Assembly: GCA_001898165.1 (NCBI GenBank)
Contig: MKTD01000038.1
Span: 1-59,591, forward strand
Direction of reading: 5' to 3'
Length of the DNA: 59,591 nt
From: Bacteroidia bacterium 43-41
Lineage (GTDB): Bacteria; Bacteroidota; Bacteroidia; Bacteroidales; Dysgonomonadaceae
Position 1 is the first letter of the stretch. Every line of letters begins with the position of its first letter. Shown piece after piece: positions 45,901-54,665 of the stretch. The notes beneath the pieces are model-generated. The model was not told the origin of the DNA. It searched no databases and worked only from the letters and a program-made list of their open reading frames with translations. The position numbers were made by a program, and so were the translations under genes.

Positions 45901-46100
45901 AAACCATCACCGGCAATACCGTGATGGTAACGGTGAAACTTGGCGACGCAAAGTTCGAAGTCAAGCTGCCGGCGGATAAACTCTTTGCCGCAGGTGCACA
46001 CAATATGCTGAACCTGACGCTGAACAAGACCGGCGTTGTATTGTCCGCTTCAATTGTGGACTGGAATAAAATTCCTGATATCGATGTTGAATTACATTAA
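42978..46100 (+). CDS. Giant four-module fimbrillin 1
   Basis: The start at 42978 gives a lipoprotein signal (FIFLCTLTALFAVAC) and 1040 residues. Four fimbrillin-like (Mfa_like_1) modules lie in tandem. Each ends with a strand and Trp: IEPWIEGPTR (Trp287), IKPWIEE (Trp518), VTGWTELP (Trp757), VDWNKIPD (Trp1029). Module 1 has the usual TRA cleavage-type site (GSTRATNN) and the YYPY, FYHRLAKVVV and GYVHTFNI signatures. Modules 2-3 share YWE and LNxTQMDDILV-type motifs. Typical fimbrillins have one such unit of about 300-400 residues. The protein would be a prefabricated stalk or a long surface lipoprotein. Paralog of the next gene. Confidence 0.85.
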   Translation: MKTSFFKFIFLCTLTALFAVACTNDVVQPGAEDGVAVRISADAGGLQGSTRATNNVWDKDDVIGVTMVTPQTLDVINPYRNFGYITPGDGKFSPNNAGQIIYFPTNDAEVTFKAYYPYKKDLAPNLLIPVSTKDQKILADIDLMTAEHLSGTSTKDPNVKLHFYHRLAKVVVNLTTDNAGMSILNGAQLVMKGLKTEAAYDLLNEKLIVDNNRPDAGVAIPVLNARGEAIVLPRLAGEGVEFEITTTDGGKYRAALSNDLELKAGYVHTFNIRLKSPAGISATIEPWIEGPTRHFDVIRVVTGLGVTEGFEAGHKLDLFLKEGSDPEFGLLNPFTYEGNNKWTPGSPIYWESITGNPAVFRGATILNKALNNTQMDDILVSKDVEVTPYTGVNLELEHVGSKVTVVLQSSDGTFTTADLNKAAVTLPNYLNSGSYNNKGEFVPGTTRTNIIPEKGVAIFPPQTIGNGKNILTVTLNGRLYEVKAEGTTGFEYKKGYAYTLILDASKAKVEMSAVIKPWIEETIEFKEIRVGSADLGKNSGDLADNDELFLFTGDNTNRTSLPGKFIYDKAGDTWRYEGPSAPLYWEDIPADGRIYGSITRPAINPAAGNNQSPDYITAVPIENKGGANNTALNFKLAHQVAKVNVMLRSATYDESKLSGAKITLPGYTIGGRLDKGIYVPGTNKGPISLDVPNTSSYLQPQTIALGQDLVKVEIDGRTYTVKNTTPAAIEYEAGKVTNLIITIEKTGLSISVEVTGWTELPPLEFNGLFFTVANKASAGFENNDEIKFYKLASGENSVEDNNNIYKYEGGPAHGTLSPTGTPWYRDDFKTGDLITAVYPATVSVLAKGASTFNWTCKNTGTTNAHADDIMVAAPVANRNLGEIQADGNVDFEFKHVLSKVSINLIAGEGFTSDEIRPSVVEMNNFKLSGTVNVVNGTATPTGNVTAAFTPVKLAQVYTVEGKTVVFSYEAFVMPQTITGNTVMVTVKLGDAKFEVKLPADKLFAAGAHNMLNLTLNKTGVVLSASIVDWNKIPDIDVELH

Positions 46101-46133
46101 TTAAACCGAGCAACTAATAAATTTTGATCAGAT

Positions 46134-49100
46134 ATGAGACGTAAATCATTTTCAAACATATATAAATCACTCTTGGGCGGAGCACTGTTGGCCGTATTGG
46201 CAACGGGCTGCAACACCGAAGATTTCAATTCGCCGTCCACCGATGAAAAAGACGCCGTGATCATTTCGGCCGGCGCCGCCCTTTCCACGGACGTCGAGTC
46301 GAAAACCCGCGCTGCCAACACGGACTGGGAAGCCGACGACCTGATAGGGATAACCATGTTGAGTACATCAACCCCAGCAACGCCCGTTTACACTAACCGG
46401 CAGTATAAGGCTGCTTCCGCAGGGTCGGGCAGTGTCCAATTTAATCCTGAATCGGAGAGCCAGAAGATGTATTACCCTATCGACGGTAGTGAAGTAACCT
46501 TTAAGAGTTATTATCCCTATACGGGGTTGTCCGACTACCGCACTTATCCCGTCAATGTATCGGGACAGTCAGATATTGCCAGGTTAGACCTGATGACGGC
46601 GGAGCATAAAAATGTGGATGCTTCCACTGCTAACAGCAAGAACAAGAAGGATGCCCATTTGGTGTTCCATCACCGGTTGACAATGGTTACGGTCAATCTG
46701 CGTACAGAAACCGACAGCCCTATCGATTTAACCGATAGCAAACTGGTAATCAAAGGAATGAAAACTACAGGAAACTACAACCTGCTGACCGATGTGCTGA
46801 CCGTAGATGCCGGAAGTGTGCAGGATAATATCATTATTCCTCTCTCAGCCTCTTATACCGGTCGTGCCATTCTCCTTCCGCGTGAAGCCGCCGAAGGCGT
46901 CACTTTCGAAGTGACTACGGCAAACGGCGGGGTATATACGGCAAAGATGGAATCGGGACTTGAGTTGAAAGGAGGGTCCAAATACACCTTCAACCTGACA
47001 TTAAAAACCACTCCCGCCCTGATCACGGCCAGTATCGAGGATTGGACGGAAGGACCTACCAGAGATTACGATGTAGTCAATGTAATTGCCGGCACAGGTA
47101 CAAACTCCGGTTTCGAAAAAGATGCCGAACTGAAGCTTTACACCAAAGATCAGGGTACTACTGAATATAGTGAAGGAGGAATATTTACTTTTAACGGAAC
47201 GAAATGGGAAAAAAGCGGATCTCCTCTCTTTTGGGAAAGCTTTACCGGGCCGAAGGTTGACTTCAAAGCGACATCTACTTATGCTCCGGCATTGAATTCG
47301 ACACAAATGCCCGATTACCTGGTGGGTAAAACCACAGGTGTGGAATTATACAACGGCGTTCATCTGGAGATGAAGCATGTAGGTACAAAAGTGACGGTCA
47401 AACTGAACTCCAGCGACGGCACCTATACTACCACGAACTTGCAGGGCGCTATCGTAATCTTGCCAGAGTATCTTAACTTCGGTTCGTTGAATGAAACTAC
47501 AGGAGAATATACAGTAGGAACAGGCAAGGGCGATATCACTCCTGAAAAGCAGGGAGCTGCTACTCCACAAGATCGTGTGGCTATCTTTCCTCATCAAACC
47601 ATCGCAGCCGGAACTACTTTGGTAAAAGTAGTAATAAACGAACATGTGTATGAAGTAAAAGATGCCTCTGCTTTCGCTTATGAACAGGGCAAACACCACG
47701 TAATCAGTCTGAATATTAAGAAATCCGGTGTGGATATAACCGTAAGTTTGAAAGATTGGGAGAAGGGTGGTGACCATGAAGCTGAAGTAAAGATTGGCAC
47801 TCCGAGTGGTACTGGAACGAACAGTAATATTATTAATGGAGACCGACTTTACCTCTTTACGGAGGTAACCTCAGGAACGCGTGAAGCCGTGCGGGGAGAT
47901 TTCACCTATAACGGAACCACTTGGGCTTATTCAGATGCAAGTAATCCGTTATTCTGGGAAGAGCTGCCCAATACCGGAAAGATCTATGCCCAGATGGAGC
48001 GTGCTGCCGTGAACAGTACCGCAGGGTACAACCAGTCGAAAGATTATATTGTGGCTACTCCGGTGGATAATTCCAGTGGAACAGGTTCTACGGGTACGAG
48101 AATCGACTTTAATATGGTACACGCGGTAGCGCAGGTAAAAGTTGTTTTGCGGTCGTCTGATACCTATACGGCAGCTCAGTTAAAAACTGCCGATATATAT
48201 CTGCCGGGCTATTCATACGATGGAAGTCTGGATAAGGGTGTTTACACGCCGGGGACTAAGACCGGAACGATCCAACTTGATAAACCGGATAATACTGAAA
48301 TCTCAACCCGCTCTTATTTGCAGGCACAGAAAATTCCTGCCGGCAATACGGTGGCAAGGGTGCAGATTGGTACGCGTACATACAATGTTACGTATGATCA
48401 TGCTGTAGTTTACAACGCAGGTGAGATAACCCACCTCTATATTACCATAAAAGGATCGGAAGTATTGGTAAGTGTGAAAGTAACTGACTGGCAGGATCAG
48501 ACCCCGGTGGAACTTCACTATTCCTTCAATGAAAGTCCTACAAGCGTTACCGGATTTAAAGAAGGTGATGTAATCAAGCTCTATGACTTAGGTAATGGAA
48601 CTACTGTTACGGATAACAAGAATTATACCGTGAATACGGTTGACGGTAAAAAAGAATTAATTTCTGACGGAACACCCTGGTTCAGGGATGATTTTGCCAA
48701 TGGCGACCGAATCGTAGGCGTATACCCGTCTACCGTTTCTAATATTACTACAGGGAATACCTTTAGCTGGGATATGAACGGTAAGAGTGATCCGACCCGC
48801 GAAAATGATATCCTTGTAGCTAAGGATGGTATTATTGCAAACAAAAATGCCAATGTTGATTTAACATTCAACCATATATTGAGCAAAGTGACGGTGAATA
48901 TTATCTCCGGTACAGGATTTGCCCCGAATGAAATAAAAAATGGTGTTTCACTGGTACAGTTAGTGGGCTTTATGCAGCAGGGAACGGTAAACATCTCTAC
49001 GGGAGTCGTTTCCGATCTCTCTACTTCCGAGTCTCTCACACCTACAAATATTACACCTGCAAATACGAATGTCGAAGTGTCACCGGGAGTTACAAAAAAT

Positions 49101-49334
49101 GCCGAGTTAAGTTACCATGCATTGATTCTGCCGCAAACGAAAGGAACGAACACCACGTTGGTAAAAGTAACGCTGAACGGTATTGAATATGATGCGAAAT
49201 GGACCGGTTCATTCAATTTCGAAGCCGGGAAACATCATATCTTGAATATCACCTTGGCGAAAACGGGCTTGAAACTCTCCGCAAAAATTGCCGAATGGGT
49301 ACCCGGAGCTAACGGCAGTATTACGATTGACTAA
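46134..49334 (+). CDS. Giant four-module fimbrillin 2
   Basis: The 1066-residue lipoprotein (signal ending LLAVLATGC) has the same four-module plan as the preceding gene. Modules end at IEDWTEGPTR (Trp304), LKDWEKGG (Trp542), VTDWQDQT (Trp786) and IAEWVPG (Trp1056). SKTRAANTDW provides the arginine processing-type site near residue 58. Corresponding modules of the two proteins are more alike than neighbours in one chain (for example LFWEELPNTGKIYA and LYWEDIPADGRIYG, both in module 3), so duplication of the whole gene followed module multiplication. The 33-base gap indicates one operon. Confidence 0.85.
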   Translation: MRRKSFSNIYKSLLGGALLAVLATGCNTEDFNSPSTDEKDAVIISAGAALSTDVESKTRAANTDWEADDLIGITMLSTSTPATPVYTNRQYKAASAGSGSVQFNPESESQKMYYPIDGSEVTFKSYYPYTGLSDYRTYPVNVSGQSDIARLDLMTAEHKNVDASTANSKNKKDAHLVFHHRLTMVTVNLRTETDSPIDLTDSKLVIKGMKTTGNYNLLTDVLTVDAGSVQDNIIIPLSASYTGRAILLPREAAEGVTFEVTTANGGVYTAKMESGLELKGGSKYTFNLTLKTTPALITASIEDWTEGPTRDYDVVNVIAGTGTNSGFEKDAELKLYTKDQGTTEYSEGGIFTFNGTKWEKSGSPLFWESFTGPKVDFKATSTYAPALNSTQMPDYLVGKTTGVELYNGVHLEMKHVGTKVTVKLNSSDGTYTTTNLQGAIVILPEYLNFGSLNETTGEYTVGTGKGDITPEKQGAATPQDRVAIFPHQTIAAGTTLVKVVINEHVYEVKDASAFAYEQGKHHVISLNIKKSGVDITVSLKDWEKGGDHEAEVKIGTPSGTGTNSNIINGDRLYLFTEVTSGTREAVRGDFTYNGTTWAYSDASNPLFWEELPNTGKIYAQMERAAVNSTAGYNQSKDYIVATPVDNSSGTGSTGTRIDFNMVHAVAQVKVVLRSSDTYTAAQLKTADIYLPGYSYDGSLDKGVYTPGTKTGTIQLDKPDNTEISTRSYLQAQKIPAGNTVARVQIGTRTYNVTYDHAVVYNAGEITHLYITIKGSEVLVSVKVTDWQDQTPVELHYSFNESPTSVTGFKEGDVIKLYDLGNGTTVTDNKNYTVNTVDGKKELISDGTPWFRDDFANGDRIVGVYPSTVSNITTGNTFSWDMNGKSDPTRENDILVAKDGIIANKNANVDLTFNHILSKVTVNIISGTGFAPNEIKNGVSLVQLVGFMQQGTVNISTGVVSDLSTSESLTPTNITPANTNVEVSPGVTKNAELSYHALILPQTKGTNTTLVKVTLNGIEYDAKWTGSFNFEAGKHHILNITLAKTGLKLSAKIAEWVPGANGSITID

Positions 49335-49352
49335 TTTCTAAAGGATTAGAAG

Positions 49353-50477
49353 ATGAAAAGAAGATATTACGCATATATAGGGAGCCTTTGCTCGCTGCTC
49401 GTTTTTACGGGCTGCGACAAAGAATCCGTCACTCCCGACACGGAGGAAAAGGTGCCGATCACCCTTTCGGCATCTTCGCTCCCGGTATCGGTGGACATCC
49501 AGGTCCAGACCCGGGCAACAGAAACAATAAACAACAAATCCATTGGAATTGTGGCGGCAAAAGCTACGGACAGTAATCTTACTGATGTTGTCAGTTGGAC
49601 TGGAACGGGTTATTATCTCGATCATGTGCGGGCAACCGGTACAAATACAGACCTGCTGAACGGAGAGAAAGAAGTGGCTTTTGCACCACTTCAATATTGG
49701 CCGTTCAATCCCGGCGAGTACCTGGCTTTTGTCGCATACAGCCCATACTCCGGAACCGGCGGTGATGCCAGGGTGACTCGTATAACCGGAACGAACACAT
49801 TAAAGGTTTCGGCCAATAGTACGGAATCTTTTCCCGATTTTCTCTATACCGAACCCGTAGGTGCTTTCAACAAGGAAACTGCGAAAGCTAATCCGGACAA
49901 GGCTGTTTCCCTGGGTGAATTCCAGCATGCGATGGCGAAGTTGGATATCGAGGTTAAATTGGTGGATAAAGACGGAAAACCGATACCGGAAAGTCAGTTT
50001 CCCAATCCGAATCAATTGAGGATTACGGAATTGAAAGTCCTCACTAAGGTGAAAAACGGGGAATTCGATTTGCTTCAGACCACTTCACCTAAAGTATGGA
50101 CCTCGTTAGATGGCACAGGGACAGAACAAATCGTACGTACCCATATCAGTTCACCTATCACATTAACGGCAGATCTTTCTACCTATACCGACTGTTTTTT
50201 ACTGCCCGGTACGCAGGACAATAGTTATGTATCTATCACGATTCAGGAGTTAAATTCTGCAGGAACTGCCCCGATTAGTACAATTATCAAGAAGGCCAAA
50301 ATAACGGAATTTGAGGTTGTTCCCGGGATAGGAGCCACTCTCGAAATGGGTAAAACAACCAAGCTGACCATCAAAGTGAAGTATGTACCTATTCCCGACC
50401 CCGAAACGGGTATTATTCTGGAGGGGCAATTGGTGGAATGGGATTATAAAGGAAAAAGTACCGTTACGATTGAATGA
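49353..50477 (+). CDS. Fimbrillin family protein, single unit
   Basis: The 374-residue lipoprotein (signal LCSLLVFTGC) has the processing-type TRATETINN near residue 50. Two beta-sandwich halves follow with the family motifs YLAFVAYSPYSG and GEFQHAMAKLDIEVKL, ending LVEWDYKGKSTVTIE. Size and layout match ordinary FimA/Mfa1-type pilins. It follows the giant fimbrillins after 18 bases and is followed by the next gene after five. Confidence 0.8.
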   Translation: MKRRYYAYIGSLCSLLVFTGCDKESVTPDTEEKVPITLSASSLPVSVDIQVQTRATETINNKSIGIVAAKATDSNLTDVVSWTGTGYYLDHVRATGTNTDLLNGEKEVAFAPLQYWPFNPGEYLAFVAYSPYSGTGGDARVTRITGTNTLKVSANSTESFPDFLYTEPVGAFNKETAKANPDKAVSLGEFQHAMAKLDIEVKLVDKDGKPIPESQFPNPNQLRITELKVLTKVKNGEFDLLQTTSPKVWTSLDGTGTEQIVRTHISSPITLTADLSTYTDCFLLPGTQDNSYVSITIQELNSAGTAPISTIIKKAKITEFEVVPGIGATLEMGKTTKLTIKVKYVPIPDPETGIILEGQLVEWDYKGKSTVTIE

Positions 50478-50482
50478 TTTAA

Positions 50483-52645
50483 ATGCAGAAAGATATGTTG
50501 AAACAATTCTATAAATATATAGCAGCGTCCCTGTTCGCGGGAATCATCGCTTCCTGTTCTTCCAATCCGGTAGTGGATGCACCACCGACTGAGGGCGATG
50601 TGCCGGTGGAGCTAAACGGAATGCTTACCCGGGCATTAGGAGATTCCGGTGATCCGGGTAACGGACAGCTAATAACTACCGGTTATCCGCTGGAGGCTTA
50701 CAGTACTAACGGAGTTAATTTCTTCCTTACGGCCAGAACAGTTGATGCTCCTGTATCGAATTACTTTATAAACCGTCCGATAACAATTGGTGATCACGGG
50801 AAAGATCAGGGAAGGAATAAACTGGACGGCAACGTTTACTACCCGCTAGGGAAAAAAGCAATCAACCTGTTCGCACATACAGTAACAGCGGATGCCAATG
50901 GAGACATCACTTTAACGGCAGGTACTGCACGTGGTAACGATGTGCTATTAGGTAAAGGTACAGAGGGGGACGGGAAAACACTGAAGTCCGGAAAATCCGA
51001 TGATCCTGTAAAATACATCACCTTCAAACACCTGATGACACGGGTGGATGTGAAGATAGAAGTGGATGGTAGTGTAGAGGATACAAAACCCACAAAAGTA
51101 ACTATGCGGTTTTCACGGTCGGAAACCAATGGTCCAATTGTGAACAGAGGCACCTACAATATATTCAACGAAGGAAATGCAACAAACTATGCATCGGCGG
51201 AGTATAGCTTCTCAGACATCACAACAACGGCGCAAACCCATTATTTAGTTCCCAATGGAGCGAACCTGACTACCTATGCCGAGCAGATATTATCCTATTT
51301 AAAAATTGACGACTATGTCGCAACGATAGAGGACCTGACTCCTATTCGATTTCCCCAGACTGATAAAGGGAACGATTTCATCCTGAGTCCCGGCCTTGCC
51401 TATGATTTAACATTCAGAATCAACCGACTGAAAATTACGGAGATAAAATTGACGTTGAAAGATTGGAATACCCAAGGAGGTACTTCCGAATGGGGCTACG
51501 AGCCAAAGACCCTGACACTTAACACCGACGAGTACAAGGTTGCCAATGACGATAGTAAAATTACCAAAATGGTATTGAAGTACAAACATACCGACAATAA
51601 AACATATCAATACATCGGTGAAGGAAGATGGGACAACGGAGCAAACAAAATTGACTTCGTCACCCTGCCTGATAAACTTTCGGCTATTGAAGCCGGGACA
51701 CTTACGGCAGACCTCTATACCGAAGGCGGGTTATTAGCGGATAATGTTGATATTGCGCCCTCCGATGCTGTTCTCGAGGTTCTCAATTTTGGTAAATATG
51801 GCATGAAGAAAAATGGAGATGTCTTAGAGATTTCCACGCCTCTGCAGTTTGCTCTGATGGTAAATGATGAAGGAAAGCCGGATAATCAGAAATATCGGCT
51901 TACCAAAGGGCTCGATATGGGTAACACGGCCGTATCCATCACGCCGTCAACATTCCCCGCAGGTTCTGTATTGGACGGAGCCGGACATGATATCCTGAAC
52001 CTCAATATTAACGGCAACGGACTGTTTACTGAGAACAGTGGTACATTAAAGAATTTCCGTATTGCTTCGGGCCTGATAAAAGGAAACGGGACCGACGCTA
52101 TCGGTGCCGTTTGCCGGACCAACAGCGGAAAGATAGAGGCGGTAACGAATGGAGCCAATATTGAACCTGCTTCCGGTCAAACAATAGCCGGTGGTATCTG
52201 CGGGATAAACAGTACCGGCGGAACAATCGTGGCTGCCGTAAACACCGGGAATGTTTCGGGAGGCACAACCGTTGGAGGTATTGTGGGAAATAACCAAAAT
52301 ACAACGGCAGGCGCTATCACAGCGTGCCTGAATGTGGGTATGCTGAACAAGGGCGCAGCCACGTTGGGTGGTATTGCAGGAACATCAGTATCCGGTACAT
52401 CTATTGTAAACAGTTGTTTCTGGCTCACCGGTACGGCAAGAAAGAATCAGGCCGTGAGCGGAGAGTTAGCGATAGGAAATAATCCGGCCGGTGCGGCCGT
52501 AAATAGCGCCGACTTGGTGGCTTCGGTGATCCGTGGTAATGAAACGATTGGTAAATTAAATGACGCATTAACTGCGGTTCCTTCACCCTGGAAATTTAAG
52601 CTGGATCCGAATAGATCTTCCTGGCCGATAGCAACGAAACCTTAA
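50483..52645 (+). CDS. Fimbrillin-like protein with C-terminal GLUG-repeat solenoid
   Basis: The 720-residue lipoprotein has signal LFAGIIASC; an ATG four codons later is an alternative start. A fimbrillin domain (about 30-340) contains YYPLGKKAINLFAH and ITFKHLMTRVDVKIEV and ends IKLTLKDWNTQGG. A linker domain follows. From about residue 500 there are GLUG-type repeats (DAIGAVCRTNSGKIEA, IAGGICGINSTGG, VGGIVGNNQ, LGGIAG). Such beta-solenoids occur in bacterial adhesins and proteases. A tip or adhesive subunit is a reasonable inference. Confidence 0.78.
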   Translation: MQKDMLKQFYKYIAASLFAGIIASCSSNPVVDAPPTEGDVPVELNGMLTRALGDSGDPGNGQLITTGYPLEAYSTNGVNFFLTARTVDAPVSNYFINRPITIGDHGKDQGRNKLDGNVYYPLGKKAINLFAHTVTADANGDITLTAGTARGNDVLLGKGTEGDGKTLKSGKSDDPVKYITFKHLMTRVDVKIEVDGSVEDTKPTKVTMRFSRSETNGPIVNRGTYNIFNEGNATNYASAEYSFSDITTTAQTHYLVPNGANLTTYAEQILSYLKIDDYVATIEDLTPIRFPQTDKGNDFILSPGLAYDLTFRINRLKITEIKLTLKDWNTQGGTSEWGYEPKTLTLNTDEYKVANDDSKITKMVLKYKHTDNKTYQYIGEGRWDNGANKIDFVTLPDKLSAIEAGTLTADLYTEGGLLADNVDIAPSDAVLEVLNFGKYGMKKNGDVLEISTPLQFALMVNDEGKPDNQKYRLTKGLDMGNTAVSITPSTFPAGSVLDGAGHDILNLNINGNGLFTENSGTLKNFRIASGLIKGNGTDAIGAVCRTNSGKIEAVTNGANIEPASGQTIAGGICGINSTGGTIVAAVNTGNVSGGTTVGGIVGNNQNTTAGAITACLNVGMLNKGAATLGGIAGTSVSGTSIVNSCFWLTGTARKNQAVSGELAIGNNPAGAAVNSADLVASVIRGNETIGKLNDALTAVPSPWKFKLDPNRSSWPIATKP

Positions 52646-52663
52646 TTTAAAAGCGAAAATGTT

Positions 52664-54655
52664 ATGACGAGAACAATGAAATATATCATTTATGCGTGTG
52701 CAGTGCTCCTGACCGTAGCGTTCTACAGCTGTTCGGATGACCGTTTGGAGCACGAACAGCCGATAAAGGCGGACGGCACGCTGCTCAACTTATATATAGG
52801 CAGTGTGGATCAACCCTCTACCCGATTGGCTGAGTTGACGGTTGACGAGATAAGTAAAGATAACCGTGGTAAAAAAAATGTTGGGTTATATATCTATTAT
52901 CAGGACGATTATAGCGCCAATGACCTCACCAAACCGTATGTCCGCAATTTGGAATGTGAAGTGCTTGATGGAAAAATAGTGCCGAAAGATAAGGGTGATA
53001 TCTATATCTACGACCGGATGACCATCGTGGCTTTCTATCCCTATAATTCCGATGCCAATGATTATACCTTCAAATCAAAGAACGATGAGAAAAGATATCC
53101 CATCACCGAAGGCGATTACTCCCGGCAGTATTACATTCCTTACCGGGCACAGGCCAATGTGAACCCCACGAATGCTTATTATGTAAGTTTGAATTTGGTA
53201 CCCCAGCAAACCGTCAAGATACAAGTGGTGCTGGTGTCTGATAATGAAAGTCTTTTCCCGGAAAATACGGATGGGAAGGATGGTAAGGTGAAGTTGGTAC
53301 CGGGTATTGATCCCCAGGGTGACGCAGAAGATAGACGCGAGAACTGGGTGGATATCGTAGCACAGCCTTATGGCGGTACACCAGATCCTGCATCCAGCGG
53401 ATCGCATGTACAACGCTATACTTCTTACATCTGGAGAAATAATGATCCGAAGAGTATAAATAATCCGCATCATGGAGATACTCCCAATCACAACGACAAT
53501 ACTTTCAAAAAGGGCGATGTATTGCTCCAAAGCGATAAACTGACCTTGTTCTTTCCCGAAGATTTAAATATCCAGGAAGGCAATGTGTATCGTTACGGCT
53601 ACAATATTACTACGGGGGAGATGTTTATCCCTACGTCGGACAATTTAATATACGATGTCGCGTCGTTGGCATCAGCCGGAGGTGGAGGATATCAGGTATG
53701 TGATGTCGATCTGAAAGATGTGGTGAACTGGACTCCGGTAAACCTGACAGGTACGTATGACGGTGGAGGACACGCGGTGAAGAATATGAAAATTACAGGT
53801 ATTCAGGCAGATAGGAATGTCGGTTTATTCGGAAGTGTGACCGGCGATGGCGCGATGGTCAAAAACCTGTATTTGGAGGAACCGGTAATTACTGTAACAA
53901 ATCCCGATGAAAACCAGACACTACATGTAGGCAGCCTGGTAGGACAACTTAACAGGGCGTTAACGCCTGAGGAAATTGAGCAGAGAATAGCGGCACTCAG
54001 AGATGAATTGGCAGCGAGTCTGCCTCCAGGGCTCCCCCAATCGGTGATCGATGCTTTGCTGGCTGATCTGATAAAAGATTACACAGGAGGAGGCACCAGT
54101 AATATACAGGGCTGCAAAGTATCCGAGCCTGTGATTACGGTGAGGGGAAACAATGTGGTCGTAGGCGGCTTTGCAGGAACGGTGGGCAGCGACAAGGACT
54201 ATAAAGGTGCGATAAAAGATTCGTATGTATCGGGCGGAAGTGTAAAGGTAAATACAGACGATGCCTCGAAAGGAGAAAATGTATGGGTAGGCGCCTTTGC
54301 CGGTGTGCTCAAAGGCGGTACGATAACCAACAGCTATACGACAGCTACGGCGGAAGGGTATGTAAAACCGACACTTCCTGCTACAGAGCCGGAGGATGTT
54401 GCCAAAGGATTTGCCAATGTAGTTACCCCTACGCCTACCGGAACAAGAGTATCGGGTAGCTTTACTGCCGATCTGAAAGAAAATGCGGAAAGCGGAGTAA
54501 GTGAATTCAGTTCGGCATCATGGCCGTCATGGGGTACAACCGCTGAATGGCCTAAAGCCAACAGTACGTTGGGTAATTACTGGGGCAATCTGGGAAGCAC
54601 TCCTTCCAACTATCCGACGTTAGTATGGGAAACACCGTTGAATGTCAAAAAATGA
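52664..54655 (+). CDS. Fimbrillin-like protein with GLUG repeats, second adhesin candidate
   Basis: The 663-residue lipoprotein (signal LLTVAFYSC) has a fimbrillin-like N-terminal region of about 330 residues with IVAFYPYNS and a FKKGDVLLQSDKL segment. The C-terminal half has GLUG-type repeats (LTGTYDGGGHAVKNMKITG, VGLFGSV, VGSLVGQL, VGGFAG, VGAFAG). An insertion of predicted helix at about 440-480 (EEIEQRIAALRDELAASLPP) interrupts the solenoid. The last residues overlap the upstream part of the next gene's frame but end 10 bases before its chosen start. Confidence 0.75.
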   Translation: MTRTMKYIIYACAVLLTVAFYSCSDDRLEHEQPIKADGTLLNLYIGSVDQPSTRLAELTVDEISKDNRGKKNVGLYIYYQDDYSANDLTKPYVRNLECEVLDGKIVPKDKGDIYIYDRMTIVAFYPYNSDANDYTFKSKNDEKRYPITEGDYSRQYYIPYRAQANVNPTNAYYVSLNLVPQQTVKIQVVLVSDNESLFPENTDGKDGKVKLVPGIDPQGDAEDRRENWVDIVAQPYGGTPDPASSGSHVQRYTSYIWRNNDPKSINNPHHGDTPNHNDNTFKKGDVLLQSDKLTLFFPEDLNIQEGNVYRYGYNITTGEMFIPTSDNLIYDVASLASAGGGGYQVCDVDLKDVVNWTPVNLTGTYDGGGHAVKNMKITGIQADRNVGLFGSVTGDGAMVKNLYLEEPVITVTNPDENQTLHVGSLVGQLNRALTPEEIEQRIAALRDELAASLPPGLPQSVIDALLADLIKDYTGGGTSNIQGCKVSEPVITVRGNNVVVGGFAGTVGSDKDYKGAIKDSYVSGGSVKVNTDDASKGENVWVGAFAGVLKGGTITNSYTTATAEGYVKPTLPATEPEDVAKGFANVVTPTPTGTRVSGSFTADLKENAESGVSEFSSASWPSWGTTAEWPKANSTLGNYWGNLGSTPSNYPTLVWETPLNVKK

Positions 54656-54665
54656 GAATTTGATT

